From: Anaerococcus rubeinfantis
GTDB taxonomy: Bacteria > Bacillota > Clostridia > Tissierellales > Peptoniphilaceae
Direction of reading: 5' to 3'
Length of the DNA: 64,000 bases
NCBI RefSeq assembly: GCF_001487145.1
Contig: NZ_LN913015.1
Span: 62,001-126,000 of the forward strand
Position numbers and translations under genes: made by a program. A model generated the notes under the pieces. The model was not told the DNA's origin, did not search any database, and saw nothing but the letters and a program-made list of their open reading frames with translations. Shown piece after piece: positions 25,570 to 35,232 of the stretch (within the stretch, counting starts at the first letter, position 1; every line of letters begins with the position of its first letter).

Positions 25570-25637
25570 GCATTTTGATTAATTTTTTCTGCTTCATTTT
25601 GTATTATTAATTTAAAAATAAAATCTAAAGAAATAAC

Positions 25638-25675
25638 AAGCCCTCACTATTTGATTTTTTTACTAGTGAGGGCTT
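25638..25675 (-). terminator. Terminator hairpin after a gene relic
   Basis: AAGCCCTCACTA and TAGTGAGGGCTT make a perfect 12-pair stem. It lies just downstream of the glycerate kinase-like remnant and probably was its terminator. The minus-strand T-tract is now weak. Confidence 0.55.
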
Positions 25676-25687
25676 TATTATTAAAAA

Positions 25688-25777
25688 TTAATTAATCAAA
25701 ATAATAGAAACATCATTAACATTTGTTACTGTAGGTTCTGTTATTATGAGTTGATTTTTGCATCTTAAAACTCTATT
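25688..25777 (-). pseudogene. C-terminal relic of a glycerate 2-kinase (MOFRL domain)
   Basis: A 29-codon frame ending in TAA reads NQLIITEPTVTNVNDVSIILI. This resembles the last residues of class II glycerate kinases, whose MOFRL domain ends with a TGPTGTNVND-type motif. No start or upstream part is left; a stop lies immediately before. The hairpin downstream fits an old gene end. The match is made from memory of the motif and is short, so it is not certain. Confidence 0.5.
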
Positions 25778-25833
25778 TTAAACGATACTCATACTAAAAT
25801 AGTATATTAAATATTTAGAATTTTTATAAAATA

Positions 25834-25870
25834 AAAATGTATCAGTCCAAAAAAGAACTTGATACATTTT
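25834..25870 (-). terminator. Terminator of the patB operon
   Basis: AAAATGTATCA and TGATACATTTT form an 11-pair stem, followed on the minus strand by TTTATTTT, 25 bases after the patB stop. Confidence 0.75.
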
Positions 25871-25894
25871 CCAGTATTTTTACATAATATCCTA

Positions 25895-27073
25895 TTAGAT
25901 CAAAGCTTTATCTTTCAATTTTTCTTCTAACCTATCTAAATTTTCTTTTAGCTTTTCTTTAGGTAGGCCTAGGTTAATTCTTATATAATATTCTGATTCT
26001 TTTCCATAATCAAGGCCGTCTGCTGCCAAAAATTTTGCTTCGTGGATTAATTTTATGAAATCATCGTGGCTTATTTCTAGGTCTTTATAGCTAAGCCAGG
26101 CCAAAAATGATGATTCTAGATTAGCAAGTTTGAAGCCTTTTTTATCTTTAAAGAAATCTTTTAATAAGTTATAATTTTCCATTATAACTTTTTTCATTTC
26201 TTCTTTCCAAGCTTCTGCCTTTTCAAAGGCTGCTTTTGTCGCTACCATGCCCAATACATTTGCTCTTTCTATTCCTCTTGATAGGTTTGTTTGGACAAAT
26301 TTATCGTATAAGTCTTTATTTTCAATTATTATGTTTGAGCATTGAAGACCTGCTATGTTATAAGTTTTTGATGCTGCATGGCAAATTATTGAATTATCTT
26401 TTCCATCTACTAAATTTCCGTAACAAACATGTTCATATCCATCATGTATTACATCTGAGTGTATTTCATCGCTTACAACTATAAGATTGTTTTCTTTTGC
26501 TATTTTTGCAATTTTTTCTAATTCTTCTCTTGTCCAAACTCTTGAACCTGGATTGTGAGGATTTGATAGTAAAATTAGTTTTGCTTTTTCATCTTTTGCT
26601 AATTCTTCTAATTTGTTAAAATCAATTTTATAGTTTCCATCCTCATCAATAAGTTTGCAGGTTGATAATTTTCTGTTTTGCATCTCAACAACTTCATAAA
26701 ATGGTGGATATACTGGTGTAAATATTATTACTTTTTCATTTTCTTTTGTATATGATGCAACTGCTGTTGATAGGGCTGTTACAATTCCAGGAACTGTTAC
26801 TATGGCCTCTCTTTTTGGTTCGTAATTATAATTTTTCTTATAATAGGCTAAGCACACATCTAGGTAGTCTTCTGTTATTCTAGAATATCCAAGCACATGG
26901 CTGTCTACATATTTTTTTATTTCTTCTCCTATTTCATCAGCAAGCTTAAAGTCCATATCAGCTGTTGTCATAGGAACAACATCTGATTTTTCATCTAAAC
27001 CTACGCTTTTTAAACATTGGTATTTGCTTGCTTCTTCTATAAGTCTATTGTAAGTATCTTTGAAATTATACAT
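25895..27073 (-). CDS. MalY/PatB-type cystathionine beta-lyase (PLP aminotransferase fold)
   Basis: A 392-residue fold-type I PLP enzyme. Landmarks: N-terminal PMTTADMDFKLADEI, substrate-loop GYSRITEDY near 78-86, NPHNPGSRVW near 168-177, the aspartate in VVSDEIHSDV near 199-208, and the Schiff-base lysine in AASKTYNIAGL near 232-242. PatB/MalY enzymes split cystathionine, cystine or related beta-substituted amino acids to pyruvate, ammonia and a thiol. It directly follows the D-cysteine desulfhydrase gene, pointing to use of sulfur amino acids. It starts right after the stop codon of that gene. Confidence 0.9.
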   Translation of the reverse strand: MYNFKDTYNRLIEEASKYQCLKSVGLDEKSDVVPMTTADMDFKLADEIGEEIKKYVDSHVLGYSRITEDYLDVCLAYYKKNYNYEPKREAIVTVPGIVTALSTAVASYTKENEKVIIFTPVYPPFYEVVEMQNRKLSTCKLIDEDGNYKIDFNKLEELAKDEKAKLILLSNPHNPGSRVWTREELEKIAKIAKENNLIVVSDEIHSDVIHDGYEHVCYGNLVDGKDNSIICHAASKTYNIAGLQCSNIIIENKDLYDKFVQTNLSRGIERANVLGMVATKAAFEKAEAWKEEMKKVIMENYNLLKDFFKDKKGFKLANLESSFLAWLSYKDLEISHDDFIKLIHEAKFLAADGLDYGKESEYYIRINLGLPKEKLKENLDRLEEKLKDKALI

Positions 27074-28027
27074 CTATTTTTCCTTTACTATTTCTTTTGC
27101 CATATCTCTCATCTCTTTTGTCCATCCAAAAATTCCTCCTGTATGGATAAATAAATGATTGGCGTTTTTGTCGAACTTGTTTTCAATATTAGAAATAAAT
27201 CCTTCAAATGCTTTTCCTGTATAACAAGGATCAAATAATATTCCTGTTTTTCTTGCTATATCTAGATAAAATTCTATATCTTCTTTTCTAAATTTAGCAT
27301 AGCCAGGTCCTATAAATTTGTCATTTATATAGATTTTTGAAGTATCAATTTCATCTTCGCTATCTTTTAAAATTTCTTTTACTTTTTTTATAAAGAATTC
27401 TTCACTGTTATTTACAGATATGCCATGAATTTGCTTTTTACCAGCTGATAATTTTTCATTAGCATGATAAATCCCTGCATATGTTCCAGCTGAACCAATT
27501 GCAAAAGTAATTGTATCAAACTTTATATTATTTTCATTTTCGTAAGTCAAAATCTCTTTGTATTGGTCAAAATATCCTTTTGATCCAAGATAATTGGATC
27601 CTCCCATAGGAATTGTATATGGTTTTTTTCCTATTTCCAAAAGCTTAGCTTTAATTTCCTTTATTGATTCTTCTACATTATTTGTAAATATAATTTTTGC
27701 TCCAAAGGCCTTATCCAAAAACAAATTGCCTTCAAATTCTTTTTCTTCGCCTTCTAGTACTAAATAACAATCTAGTCCATACATAGCAGAAACTGCGGCG
27801 GTAGCCCTGGCATGATTTGATTGAACTCCTCCACTTGTAATTAAAACATCACATTTTTTATCTATCGCATCATATACTAAATATTCCAATTTTCTTATTT
27901 TGTTTCCAGAAACTTCTAAACCAGAAAAATCATCTCTTTTTATATAAATATTTGTCCCATAATAATCAGACAAAGTATCTATTTTATAAATTGGTGTTGG
28001 AAAGTTTCCTATTTTCAATTTATTCAT
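27074..28027 (-). CDS. D-cysteine desulfhydrase / ACC deaminase family PLP enzyme
   Basis: A 317-residue fold-type II PLP enzyme. The lysine is in LEVSGNKIRKLEYL (about residues 38-51), the SGGVQSNHARATAAV loop lies near 66-80, and TFAIGSAGTYAG near 166-177 binds the phosphate. Family members release H2S from D-cysteine (DcyD) or deaminate aminocyclopropane carboxylate; an anaerobe with a neighbouring cystathionine lyase fits D-cysteine. The ATG overlaps the stop of a symporter relic by eight bases, showing an old coupled operon. Confidence 0.88.
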   Translation of the reverse strand: MNKLKIGNFPTPIYKIDTLSDYYGTNIYIKRDDFSGLEVSGNKIRKLEYLVYDAIDKKCDVLITSGGVQSNHARATAAVSAMYGLDCYLVLEGEEKEFEGNLFLDKAFGAKIIFTNNVEESIKEIKAKLLEIGKKPYTIPMGGSNYLGSKGYFDQYKEILTYENENNIKFDTITFAIGSAGTYAGIYHANEKLSAGKKQIHGISVNNSEEFFIKKVKEILKDSEDEIDTSKIYINDKFIGPGYAKFRKEDIEFYLDIARKTGILFDPCYTGKAFEGFISNIENKFDKNANHLFIHTGGIFGWTKEMRDMAKEIVKEK

Positions 28028-28340
28028 TTTTTAATTCACCTTTTTCTATCCAATCTTTTCCTTCAACTATTCTTGCAACCATCATAGATGCTATTGCATC
28101 TCCAGATGCATTTAACATTGTCGCTCCTGCATCTACCAAAAATCCTATAGTAGCTATTATTGGAAATGCCTCTTGAGGAAAACCAAATAATGAATATAGA
28201 AATAAATACTAATGAAACTATTATTGTAAATATTAGGTTTAAAATATATCTTCTAATAGCTTTAAACTTTACGTTTTCTCCTTAAAAATAATCCCGATTA
28301 TCAATAATGCAATTATTTCTATCAATTTAAAAAATCGGAA
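28020..28340 (-). pseudogene. Remnant of a cation:dicarboxylate/amino acid symporter
   Basis: The open part (28020-28208) reads LFGFPQEAFPIIATIGF, then LVDAGATMLNASGDAIASM and ends VARIVEGKDWIEKGELKNE. This is the C-terminal signature of the DAACS/TcyP family of sodium- or proton-coupled symporters. Further upstream, hydrophobic pieces (FKLIEIIALLIIGIIFK and YILNLIFTIIVSLVFISIF) continue in other frames, joined by frameshifts and a large internal deletion, since some 300 residues are missing. Its stop still overlaps the desulfhydrase start, so it was the first gene of this operon, perhaps a cystine importer. Confidence 0.8.
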
Positions 28341-28456
28341 GATTATCTTTTTCTACTATTTTAATACTCCATTATAATATTTCGCTATTAACAGTATAGC
28401 AACATTTAATATTATTGTAAAATAACAAGACACCATATATTATATAAATATTTACA

Positions 28457-28487
28457 CAAAAAAATCAGGGACTCGCCCTGATTTTTA
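28457..28487 (-). terminator. Terminator of the metK-mreB-gpmA transcript
   Basis: AAAAATCAGGG and CCCTGATTTTT form a perfect stem with an ACTCG loop and T-rich minus-strand tail, five bases after the gpmA stop. Confidence 0.9.
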
Positions 28488-28492
28488 TTTTT

Positions 28493-29182
28493 TTATAAAT
28501 AATATTTTTTGATTACATTTAGATTATCATCTAATTCGTAAACTAGTGGTTGTCCTGTTGGAATTTCTAAATCCATTATGTCGTCATCTGAAATTTTTTC
28601 TAGATGTTTTGCCATAGCTCTTAGTGAGTTTCCGTGTGCTGCTACCAAAACTGTTTTTCCATCAATTAAGTCTTTTGCAATATTGTCTGTATAAAATGGA
28701 AGACATCTTTCGAGTGTTACTTTTAAATTTTCTGCAACTGGGATTATATCTTTTGGATATTCTTTAAATCTATCCTCACTTGCTTGTGCATTTGCTTCTT
28801 CTTCTGATAGAGCTGGTGGAAGTGTATCGTATGATCTTCTCCAAATATGAACTTGTTCATCTCCGTATTTTTCTGCTGTTTCTTTTTTGTTTAATCCTTG
28901 TAGTGCTCCATAGTGACGTTCATTTAATCTCCAAGATTTTACAACTGGAACATACATTTGGTCAGAATATTCAAGGGCAAAGTTACAAGTTTTGATTGCT
29001 CTTTTTAAAATTGAAGTATAAGCTATATCAAATTTGATTCCTGCTTCTTTGATTTTTCTTCCAGCTTCTTTTGCTTCTTCAACTCCCTTGTCTGATAAAT
29101 TTACATCTACCCATCCTGTAAATTTATTGGCAAGATTCCATTCACTTTGTCCATGTCTTACGAAAACTAGTTTTTTTGTCAT
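28493..29182 (-). CDS. gpmA: 2,3-bisphosphoglycerate-dependent phosphoglycerate mutase GpmA
   Basis: Glycolytic interconversion of 3- and 2-phosphoglycerate. The phosphohistidine signature VRHGQSEWN is at residues 8-16; [15 protein letters not shown] near 83-97 and the second His in [11 protein letters not shown] near 178-188 complete the active site. 229 residues, matching the shorter Gram-positive form. Its ATG shares bases with the mreB stop, so it is translationally coupled, an unusual partner for mreB. Confidence 0.97.
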   Translation of the reverse strand: MTKKLVFVRHGQSEWNLANKFTGWVDVNLSDKGVEEAKEAGRKIKEAGIKFDIAYTSILKRAIKTCNFALEYSDQMYVPVVKSWRLNERHYGALQGLNKKETAEKYGDEQVHIWRRSYDTLPPALSEEEANAQASEDRFKEYPKDIIPVAENLKVTLERCLPFYTDNIAKDLIDGKTVLVAAHGNSLRAMAKHLEKISDDDIMDLEIPTGQPLVYELDDNLNVIKKYYL

Positions 29183-30231
29183 TATCTTCTCCTCATTTTT
29201 TCCTTTTTTTCAAGCTGTTTTTGCTTGGCTTTCATTGACTCGTTCTTTTCTTCATCAATATTGTCAATCCAAGTAAGGGCGTTTGCTGTTCCCTTGATTA
29301 CACATTCTCTTGGATCTTCTGCAATTTTTACATCGATTTGAAGTCTTTCATTGATCCTTTTTGCAAGACCCAATGTTAAGGCTCCACCGCCTGTTAAAAA
29401 TATACCCCTTTCGTACAAATCTGCAGCTAATTCCGGTGGAGTTTGCTCTAAAACATTTTTTACCCCATTTATAATTTTATCAATAGATGGAAGCAAGCAT
29501 GAATAAATTTCTCCGACTGGAAGATATATTTTTGAAGGAAGTCCATCGTCAATAAGTCTTCCGACAACTTCGATTGAATCTGTATAATCAGCTTCTTGGG
29601 CTTTTATTTTTATCATTTCTGCACTAGCATCGCCTATAAGCATTCTATATCTTTTTCTTATATGGTCTTTTATATTATTGTCAAAAGTATCTCCAGAAAT
29701 TTCTATAGAGTCACTTGTTACAATTTGTCCCATAGAAACAACAGCAATATCAGAAGTTCCTCCTCCAATATCTATAACCATATTTCCTTTTTCATCTGTA
29801 ATATCTATATCAGCTCCAATTGCTGCTGCAAGAGGCTCATCAATTAAATAAACTCTGTGAGCTCCTGCGTTTTCTGCAGCTTGAAGGACTGCTCTTTTTT
29901 CAATTTGAGTAGCCTTACTTGGAACACAAATCAAAAGATCTGGCTTGAACAAGGACCTATCTAAAGATTTTTTCAAAAAATATTTTAGCATTTCTTCTGT
30001 TGCATTAAAATCTGCAATAACTCCATCTTTTAAAGGCTTTAAGGCAATTACATTTCCTGGAGTTCTTCCCAAAATTTTCTTTGCATCTTTTCCAACTGAA
30101 AGGATTTTTCCAGTAAGAGTATCTTTGGCTATAACTGAAGGTTCTTCTAGGCAAATTCCCTTATCTTCTACAAAAACTAGGACTGATGCTGTTCCCAAAT
30201 CTATTGCGACACTTTTTCTAAACCTTGACAT
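29182..30231 (-). CDS. mreB: MreB-like actin homologue (cell-shape determinant)
   Basis: Bacterial actin that guides sidewall peptidoglycan synthesis under the membrane. ATP-binding motifs: phosphate 1 [13 protein letters not shown] at residues 8-20, phosphate 2 [15 protein letters not shown] near 151-165, and the adenosine motif [16 protein letters not shown] near 282-297. 349 residues with a basic C-terminal tail ([16 protein letters not shown]) beyond the usual end. Encoded alone, without mreC/mreD, and tied to metK and gpmA. If the host is a coccus, as most Peptoniphilaceae are, its role is of interest. Confidence 0.93.
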   Translation of the reverse strand: MSRFRKSVAIDLGTASVLVFVEDKGICLEEPSVIAKDTLTGKILSVGKDAKKILGRTPGNVIALKPLKDGVIADFNATEEMLKYFLKKSLDRSLFKPDLLICVPSKATQIEKRAVLQAAENAGAHRVYLIDEPLAAAIGADIDITDEKGNMVIDIGGGTSDIAVVSMGQIVTSDSIEISGDTFDNNIKDHIRKRYRMLIGDASAEMIKIKAQEADYTDSIEVVGRLIDDGLPSKIYLPVGEIYSCLLPSIDKIINGVKNVLEQTPPELAADLYERGIFLTGGGALTLGLAKRINERLQIDVKIAEDPRECVIKGTANALTWIDNIDEEKNESMKAKQKQLEKKEKMRRR

Positions 30232-30239
30232 GGACTCTC

Positions 30240-31409
30240 CTATTTATTTTTTAACTTGTCAACTTGGTCTAATTTTTCCCAAGTAAAATCTTCATCATTT
30301 CTTCCAAAGTGTCCGTAAGCTGCAGTTTTTTTGAAAATTGGTCTTTGTAAATCTAATTTATCAATTATTGCTTGAGGTCTAAAGTCAAAAACTTCCTTTA
30401 CAATTTCTGCAAGTTTTTCATCTTCATATTTTCCTGTTCCAAAACTATCTACGTAAATTGATAGAGGTTTTGCAACTCCGATTGCATAAGCTACACCAAT
30501 TTCACATTTTTTGCAAAGACCTGCTGCCACCATATTTTTGGCTGCATATCTTGCCATGTAAGCTGCTGATCTATCAACTTTTGTGGCATCTTTTCCGGAA
30601 AATGCTCCACCACCAGATTTTGAATATCCACCGTAAGCGTCTACAATTATTTTTCTTCCTGTAAGTCCAGAATCCCCTTTTGGTCCACCAACTACAAATT
30701 TTCCTGTTGGATTTATATAAAATTTAGTATCATCGTCGATGTATTTTGGATCAATAACTTCCTTGATTACTTTTTCAATTATATCTTTTTTGATTTGTTC
30801 AAGGCTTACATCTTCTGAGTGTTGGGTTGAAATAACTACAGAATCTACTCTTTTCAACTCTCCATCATCATATTCAACTGTAACTTGACTTTTTCCATCT
30901 GGTCTTAAATAATCTAGAATTTTTTCTTTTCTTACATAAGTTAATCTTTGTGCAAGTTTTTGAGCATAAACAACTGATAAAGGAAGATATTCTTCGGTTT
31001 CGTCATCTGCATAACCAAAAACCATTCCTTGGTCTCCTGCTCCGATTTTGTCATACTTATCATTTGTAGATTTAAAATCCATTGAGTCGTTTACACCTTG
31101 AGCTATATCAGGAGATTGTTCAATCAAAGAAGTTAAAACTGCTACGTTTTGATAATCAAATCCTAATTTTGGATCATCATAACCAATTTCTCTTATTGTA
31201 TCTCTTGCTATGCTTTCTATTGGTGCGTAAGCTTTTGTTGAAATTTCTCCAACAACTAGAACAAGACCTGTTGTTGTTACACATTCACAAGCTACTCTTG
31301 AATTTTTATCTTGTTTTAAACATTCATCTAAAATCGCATCGGAAATTTGGTCGCAAATCTTATCTGGATGTCCTTCTGTTACTGATTCTGAGGTAAATAA
31401 TTTTTTCAT
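30240..31409 (-). CDS. metK: S-adenosylmethionine synthetase MetK
   Basis: Makes SAM from methionine and ATP. Signatures: [21 protein letters not shown] near residues 8-28, [12 protein letters not shown] near 123-134 (the ATP-binding hexapeptide), and [19 protein letters not shown] near 266-284. 389 residues, normal. No SAM riboswitch is evident in the 38-base gap after ispF, so it may be read from the carD-yacL-ispDF transcript. Confidence 0.98.
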   Translation of the reverse strand: MKKLFTSESVTEGHPDKICDQISDAILDECLKQDKNSRVACECVTTTGLVLVVGEISTKAYAPIESIARDTIREIGYDDPKLGFDYQNVAVLTSLIEQSPDIAQGVNDSMDFKSTNDKYDKIGAGDQGMVFGYADDETEEYLPLSVVYAQKLAQRLTYVRKEKILDYLRPDGKSQVTVEYDDGELKRVDSVVISTQHSEDVSLEQIKKDIIEKVIKEVIDPKYIDDDTKFYINPTGKFVVGGPKGDSGLTGRKIIVDAYGGYSKSGGGAFSGKDATKVDRSAAYMARYAAKNMVAAGLCKKCEIGVAYAIGVAKPLSIYVDSFGTGKYEDEKLAEIVKEVFDFRPQAIIDKLDLQRPIFKKTAAYGHFGRNDEDFTWEKLDQVDKLKNK

Positions 31410-31447
31410 TTTTTAATCCTTTCTACAATTTAAATTATAAATTTAAT

Positions 31448-31924
31448 TTAATCGATCTTTTCTAATAAAACCACAGCTCTTGCTTCAATTCCCTCTCCTC
31501 GTCCTGTAAAAGAAAGTTTTTCTGAAGTTGAAGCCTTGATTGATACATTTTCCGGGTCTGTTTTTAAATGTTTTGCCAATTTCTTTTGAATTTCTTCTCT
31601 TTTTGGTGAAATTTTTGGAAGTTCACAAATAATTACCGTATCTAAGTTTCCAATTTTATAGGATTTTTCTTCCATTAATTCTACGACCCTATCTAGAAGT
31701 TTGATTGAATAAATATCCTTAAACTCATTGTCAGTGTCTGGAAATAAATTTCCAATATCAGGAAGGTTTAGGGCTCCCAAAATTGCATCCATTATGGCAT
31801 GAACCAAAACATCTGCATCTGAATGGCCCAAAAGTCCTTTTTCATATTGAAATTCTACTCCACCCAAAATTAGTTTTCGATTATAAACTAATTTGTGAAC
31901 ATCATATCCTATTCCAATTCTCAT
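31448..31924 (-). CDS. ispF: 2-C-methyl-D-erythritol 2,4-cyclodiphosphate synthase IspF
   Basis: Fifth step of the MEP isoprenoid pathway. Metal ligands: GIGYDVHKL at residues 4-12 (Asp, His) and GLLGHSDADVLVHAIMDAILGAL near 31-53. The C-terminal KASTSEKLSFTGRGEGIEARAVVLL is canonical. 158 residues, normal. It begins one base after ispD ends. Confidence 0.98.
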   Translation of the reverse strand: MRIGIGYDVHKLVYNRKLILGGVEFQYEKGLLGHSDADVLVHAIMDAILGALNLPDIGNLFPDTDNEFKDIYSIKLLDRVVELMEEKSYKIGNLDTVIICELPKISPKREEIQKKLAKHLKTDPENVSIKASTSEKLSFTGRGEGIEARAVVLLEKID

Positions 31925-31925
31925 T

Positions 31926-32615
31926 TTAATCCTCTAAAAAACCTCTAGCAAATATCAAATCTTCTGGTGTAGTCATTTTTATATTTGAATATTCGCCTTC
32001 GACTACCTTTATTTTTTCTTTACTAAATATTTCAAAAAGCTGGCTATCATCTGTTATTGTAAAACTACTTTGTGTATATTTTTGGTAAAAATCCAAAATC
32101 ATATCCTTGTCAAAAGCTTGAGGAGTTTGAACATTATAAACTTCTTTTCTAAGTGGTGTTGTTTTTACCATTAAATTTTCGTCTACGATTTTCACCGTGT
32201 CTTTTGATTTTACTGCACTTATTACAGCCTTATACTCTTTCAAATTTTCTATTACTTTTTCAAATAATTCCTTGCTTGCAAAAGGTCTTACCCCATCGTG
32301 GGTTAAGACCAAGCTTGAATTTTTATCTACAGCTTTTAGGCCCTCGTAGGTTGAAAGTTCTCTTGTTTCTTTTCCAAAAACATAGGATATTTTCTTTTCA
32401 TATTTTTTTAAAATATCTTTCAAATAATTTTCGTCTTCTTTTCTTATTACTACAATTATTTGGTCAATTTTTTCAAGAGTCACTATTGTATCAAGGCTAA
32501 TTTCTAGAATTTTCCTGCCCATAATTTCTATGTAGGGTTTGGCCTTGTCAGATTTCATCCTAAGTCCGTTGCCCGCTGCCGTAATCACTGCAGATATTTT
32601 TTTACCATCTATCAT
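31926..32615 (-). CDS. ispD: 2-C-methyl-D-erythritol 4-phosphate cytidylyltransferase IspD
   Basis: Third step of the MEP pathway: CTP plus methylerythritol phosphate. The nucleotide loop AVITAAGNGLRMKSDKAKPYIEI is at residues 9-31; VLTHDGVRPFAS near 102-113 and TPEDLIFAR near the C-terminus are family motifs. 229 residues. It sits between yacL and ispF, the same order as in Bacillus. Confidence 0.97.
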   Translation of the reverse strand: MIDGKKISAVITAAGNGLRMKSDKAKPYIEIMGRKILEISLDTIVTLEKIDQIIVVIRKEDENYLKDILKKYEKKISYVFGKETRELSTYEGLKAVDKNSSLVLTHDGVRPFASKELFEKVIENLKEYKAVISAVKSKDTVKIVDENLMVKTTPLRKEVYNVQTPQAFDKDMILDFYQKYTQSSFTITDDSQLFEIFSKEKIKVVEGEYSNIKMTTPEDLIFARGFLED

Positions 32616-32616
32616 A

Positions 32617-33717
32617 TTATTCCTTTGCTTTTACAAATATCATTTTTCCAGCCGATGTTTGTAAAACACTGGTTACTGTTGTATTAATTTTCTTTCCAAT
32701 CAAATCTTTTCCATCTTCCACAACAACCATAGTTCCATCTTCAAGATATCCAACTCCTTGGTTTCTTGATTTTCCTTCTTTTATAACTTCAATTTCCATT
32801 ATCTCTCCAGGTAAAACCTTGGTTTTCATTGCATTTGCCAAATCATTTATATTTAAAACTGTAATTCCTTGAACATCTGCAACCTTATTTAGGTTATAGT
32901 CATTGGTAAAAATTTTTGCTCCACTTTCTTGGGCAAATTTCAAAAGTTTTGAATCAACTTCTTTTATTTCTGGAAAATCTTTTGAACTAATTTCAAGATT
33001 TATATCCTTATTTTTTTTAATCTCTTTTACAACATCAAGCCCACGTCTGCCCCTTTCTCTTTTCAAATCATCGGGACTATCGGCTATGTGTTGGAGTTCT
33101 TCTAGGACAAATTCTGGTATTATAAGTTTTCCTTCAATAAAATTTATCTTTATAATATCCAAAATTCTTCCATCGATTAAAACTGATGTGTCGATTAATT
33201 TTAAGGAAGTATCTTTTGAAATTTCTTTTTTATTTTCTCTTCTGTTTGATATTTTTACTTCTTTTACTTTTTGGAATATTTGAGGGTATTTGTCTGGATA
33301 TTTTGATGCAATTCTCCAACCCAAAAGTCCAAAGCCCAAATAAATAATAATGGATAATAGCACAAAAATCGAATTACCAACTACTGGTAACGACAAAGAG
33401 CTTAATGGTTTGGTTGCAAGAAAGGCTAAAATTAAACCTACAATTACCCCGCTTATTCCAACTGCCACACTAAGAGGCGGTAAGTCCTCCAAATATTTTT
33501 CTAATTTCATAAATACATCTTCCATCATTTTATAAATAAAACCTGATAGAAAATAAAATATGCCTGCAAATACTAAAGCTATTAGAACATTAAGTGTAAT
33601 GAAAAAAACAGAACTATCTATTGTAAAATCCACAACAGATAGTACCAATTTTAATACAGAAATGCCTAGAATAGCTCCGATTACAGAAAACATAATTCGA
33701 AATATTCTATTTAACAT
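32617..33717 (-). CDS. yacL: PIN and TRAM domain membrane protein (YacL family)
   Basis: A 366-residue protein with four transmembrane segments (residues 1-150), a PIN nuclease-like domain (about 165-290: LIDTSVLIDGRILDI with acidic residues, EFVLEELQHIAD, and FTNDYNLNKVA) and a C-terminal TRAM RNA-binding domain (about 300-360). The acidic residues for metal-dependent RNA cleavage are kept. Its cellular role is not settled. The carD-yacL-ispD-ispF order is conserved in many Firmicutes. Confidence 0.92.
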   Translation of the reverse strand: MLNRIFRIMFSVIGAILGISVLKLVLSVVDFTIDSSVFFITLNVLIALVFAGIFYFLSGFIYKMMEDVFMKLEKYLEDLPPLSVAVGISGVIVGLILAFLATKPLSSLSLPVVGNSIFVLLSIIIYLGFGLLGWRIASKYPDKYPQIFQKVKEVKISNRRENKKEISKDTSLKLIDTSVLIDGRILDIIKINFIEGKLIIPEFVLEELQHIADSPDDLKRERGRRGLDVVKEIKKNKDINLEISSKDFPEIKEVDSKLLKFAQESGAKIFTNDYNLNKVADVQGITVLNINDLANAMKTKVLPGEIMEIEVIKEGKSRNQGVGYLEDGTMVVVEDGKDLIGKKINTTVTSVLQTSAGKMIFVKAKE

Positions 33718-33732
33718 TATCTTCTCCTATTT

Positions 33733-34212
33733 TTATAGTCCGATTGATTCATCAATCATTTTCTCAGCCTCATCTTTTTCAAGAGAGCCTGACATGACTA
33801 GCTCACTAGCCATAATTCTTCTCGCCCTATTCAAGAGCTTTTTTTCCGTTGTTGAAAGTCCCTTGTCATCGTCCAAAGCAACAAGGTCTCTAACCATAAC
33901 TGCAATTTTGAAAATATCTCCAGTTTTTAAAATTTCTTGATTTTCCCTGTATCTTAGGTTCCAATTTGAATTTAAATCTTCTGGGTCTTCTTCTAAAATT
34001 GCAAGTATTTCTTCCCCTTCTTTTTTTGATATAACATCCCTAATATTCATTTTATTGATATTTGCTTTTGGAATTGATATATCCATGTTACCTATAGGCA
34101 TTTTGAGTATAAAATATTCTTTTTCCTCGCCTAAAAATTCTTTGGTTTGTACAGAATCTATTATCCCAGCGCCGTGCATAGGATAAACTATTTTATCACC
34201 GATTTTAAACAT
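33733..34212 (-). CDS. CarD-family RNA polymerase-binding regulator
   Basis: A 159-residue CarD/CdnL protein. The N-terminal Tudor-like RNA polymerase interaction domain reads FKIGDKIVYPMHGAGIIDSV at residues 2-21, with YFILKMPIGNMDISIPKAN after it; the helical C-terminal domain includes LNSNWNLRYRENQEILKTGD near 79-98, where the conserved promoter-contact Trp lies. It stabilises open promoter complexes. CTAGGAGG precedes the ATG. First gene of the yacL-ispDF cluster. Confidence 0.94.
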   Translation of the reverse strand: MFKIGDKIVYPMHGAGIIDSVQTKEFLGEEKEYFILKMPIGNMDISIPKANINKMNIRDVISKKEGEEILAILEEDPEDLNSNWNLRYRENQEILKTGDIFKIAVMVRDLVALDDDKGLSTTEKKLLNRARRIMASELVMSGSLEKDEAEKMIDESIGL

Positions 34213-34293
34213 TTTGACCTCCTAGGTTCTCTCTATTATTATAACCTTTTTTGGTCAAATAGTAAAATCAAATAATTTTACAGTATACTACCT

Positions 34294-35232
34294 CTATATT
34301 CTTTTGTCAATTAATTTTTTGTTAGAAATCAACTCCTTGCTATCTTTTGAAAATCCAGTCCTGAGTTTAACTGCCCTGTTTAAAACTTTGACTTCACTTT
34401 TTTTGTAAGATCCGCCAAAATCTCCGTCCAAAGTCCAATCAATTTTTTCATCACTTTCAACTTTAAAAACAGATCCTGACCTAAAAATTATATTGTCATT
34501 TTCTTTTTTGCTTCTAAGTCCATCTATAATTTGGTTTAATTCGATAAGGCCTTTTGGTTTTTTTATCAAAACAGCTTCAAAAACTCCATCATCAAGGCCG
34601 ATATTTTTATTATAAAAATTATTAAAGCCCCCAACTGAAACAGAATTTGTCGCCATAAAATGGATAAATTCTCCTTCAAAAACTTCATCATCAATTTTTA
34701 TTTTCGCCTTGTAGGATTTTAAATTTGATACAGTTTTTACTCCTTCTAGAATATAGGCAAATCTTCCAAAAATATTTTTCATTGATTGGTCAGTTTCATA
34801 GGAAACTTGGGCGATTGATCCGAAGGCTGCAACGTAGGTGAAAAATTTAGAATTAAATTGCCCCACATCCACATCCATGACCTCGCCTTTAATCGCGTAC
34901 TTGGTTGATTTTTTTATATCGGAAGGAATTTTTAATGATCTTGCAAAATCATTAGTCGATCCTGTTGGAATGTATCCAATTATTGAATTTTCTTTTGCTT
35001 TTAATAAACCCGATACAACCTCATCCAAGGTTCCATCGCCTCCACTTACCAAAATTTCATCATAATCCTTGGCAAATTCTTTGACCTTTTCTCTGGCATC
35101 ATTTGCTTTTTGAGTTGCATAAACTGTAGGAAAATAAGAATTTTTGCTAAAATATTCGACAATCGAGCTTAAATGATTTCCTATAGTCCTTTGCCCACTC
35201 ATTGGATTATATATATATAATATTTTTTTCAT
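34294..35232 (-). CDS. Diacylglycerol kinase-family lipid kinase (YegS/DgkB-like)
   Basis: A 312-residue lipid kinase. N-terminal catalytic domain: ILYIYNPMSGQRTIG near residues 4-18, the nucleotide-binding SGGDGTLDEVVSGL near 62-75, and IPTGSTNDFARSL near 92-104. Such enzymes recycle diacylglycerol or phosphorylate related lipids at the membrane. The start MKKILYIYNP is chosen because GAGGGATAAA lies before it; the upstream in-frame TTG overlaps this site. Exact lipid substrate is unknown. Confidence 0.9.
   Translation of the reverse strand: MKKILYIYNPMSGQRTIGNHLSSIVEYFSKNSYFPTVYATQKANDAREKVKEFAKDYDEILVSGGDGTLDEVVSGLLKAKENSIIGYIPTGSTNDFARSLKIPSDIKKSTKYAIKGEVMDVDVGQFNSKFFTYVAAFGSIAQVSYETDQSMKNIFGRFAYILEGVKTVSNLKSYKAKIKIDDEVFEGEFIHFMATNSVSVGGFNNFYNKNIGLDDGVFEAVLIKKPKGLIELNQIIDGLRSKKENDNIIFRSGSVFKVESDEKIDWTLDGDFGGSYKKSEVKVLNRAVKLRTGFSKDSKELISNKKLIDKRI

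Noticed and set aside
31410-31447. SAM riboswitch upstream of metK
   Set aside because: The gap is only 38 bases and has no suitable helices.
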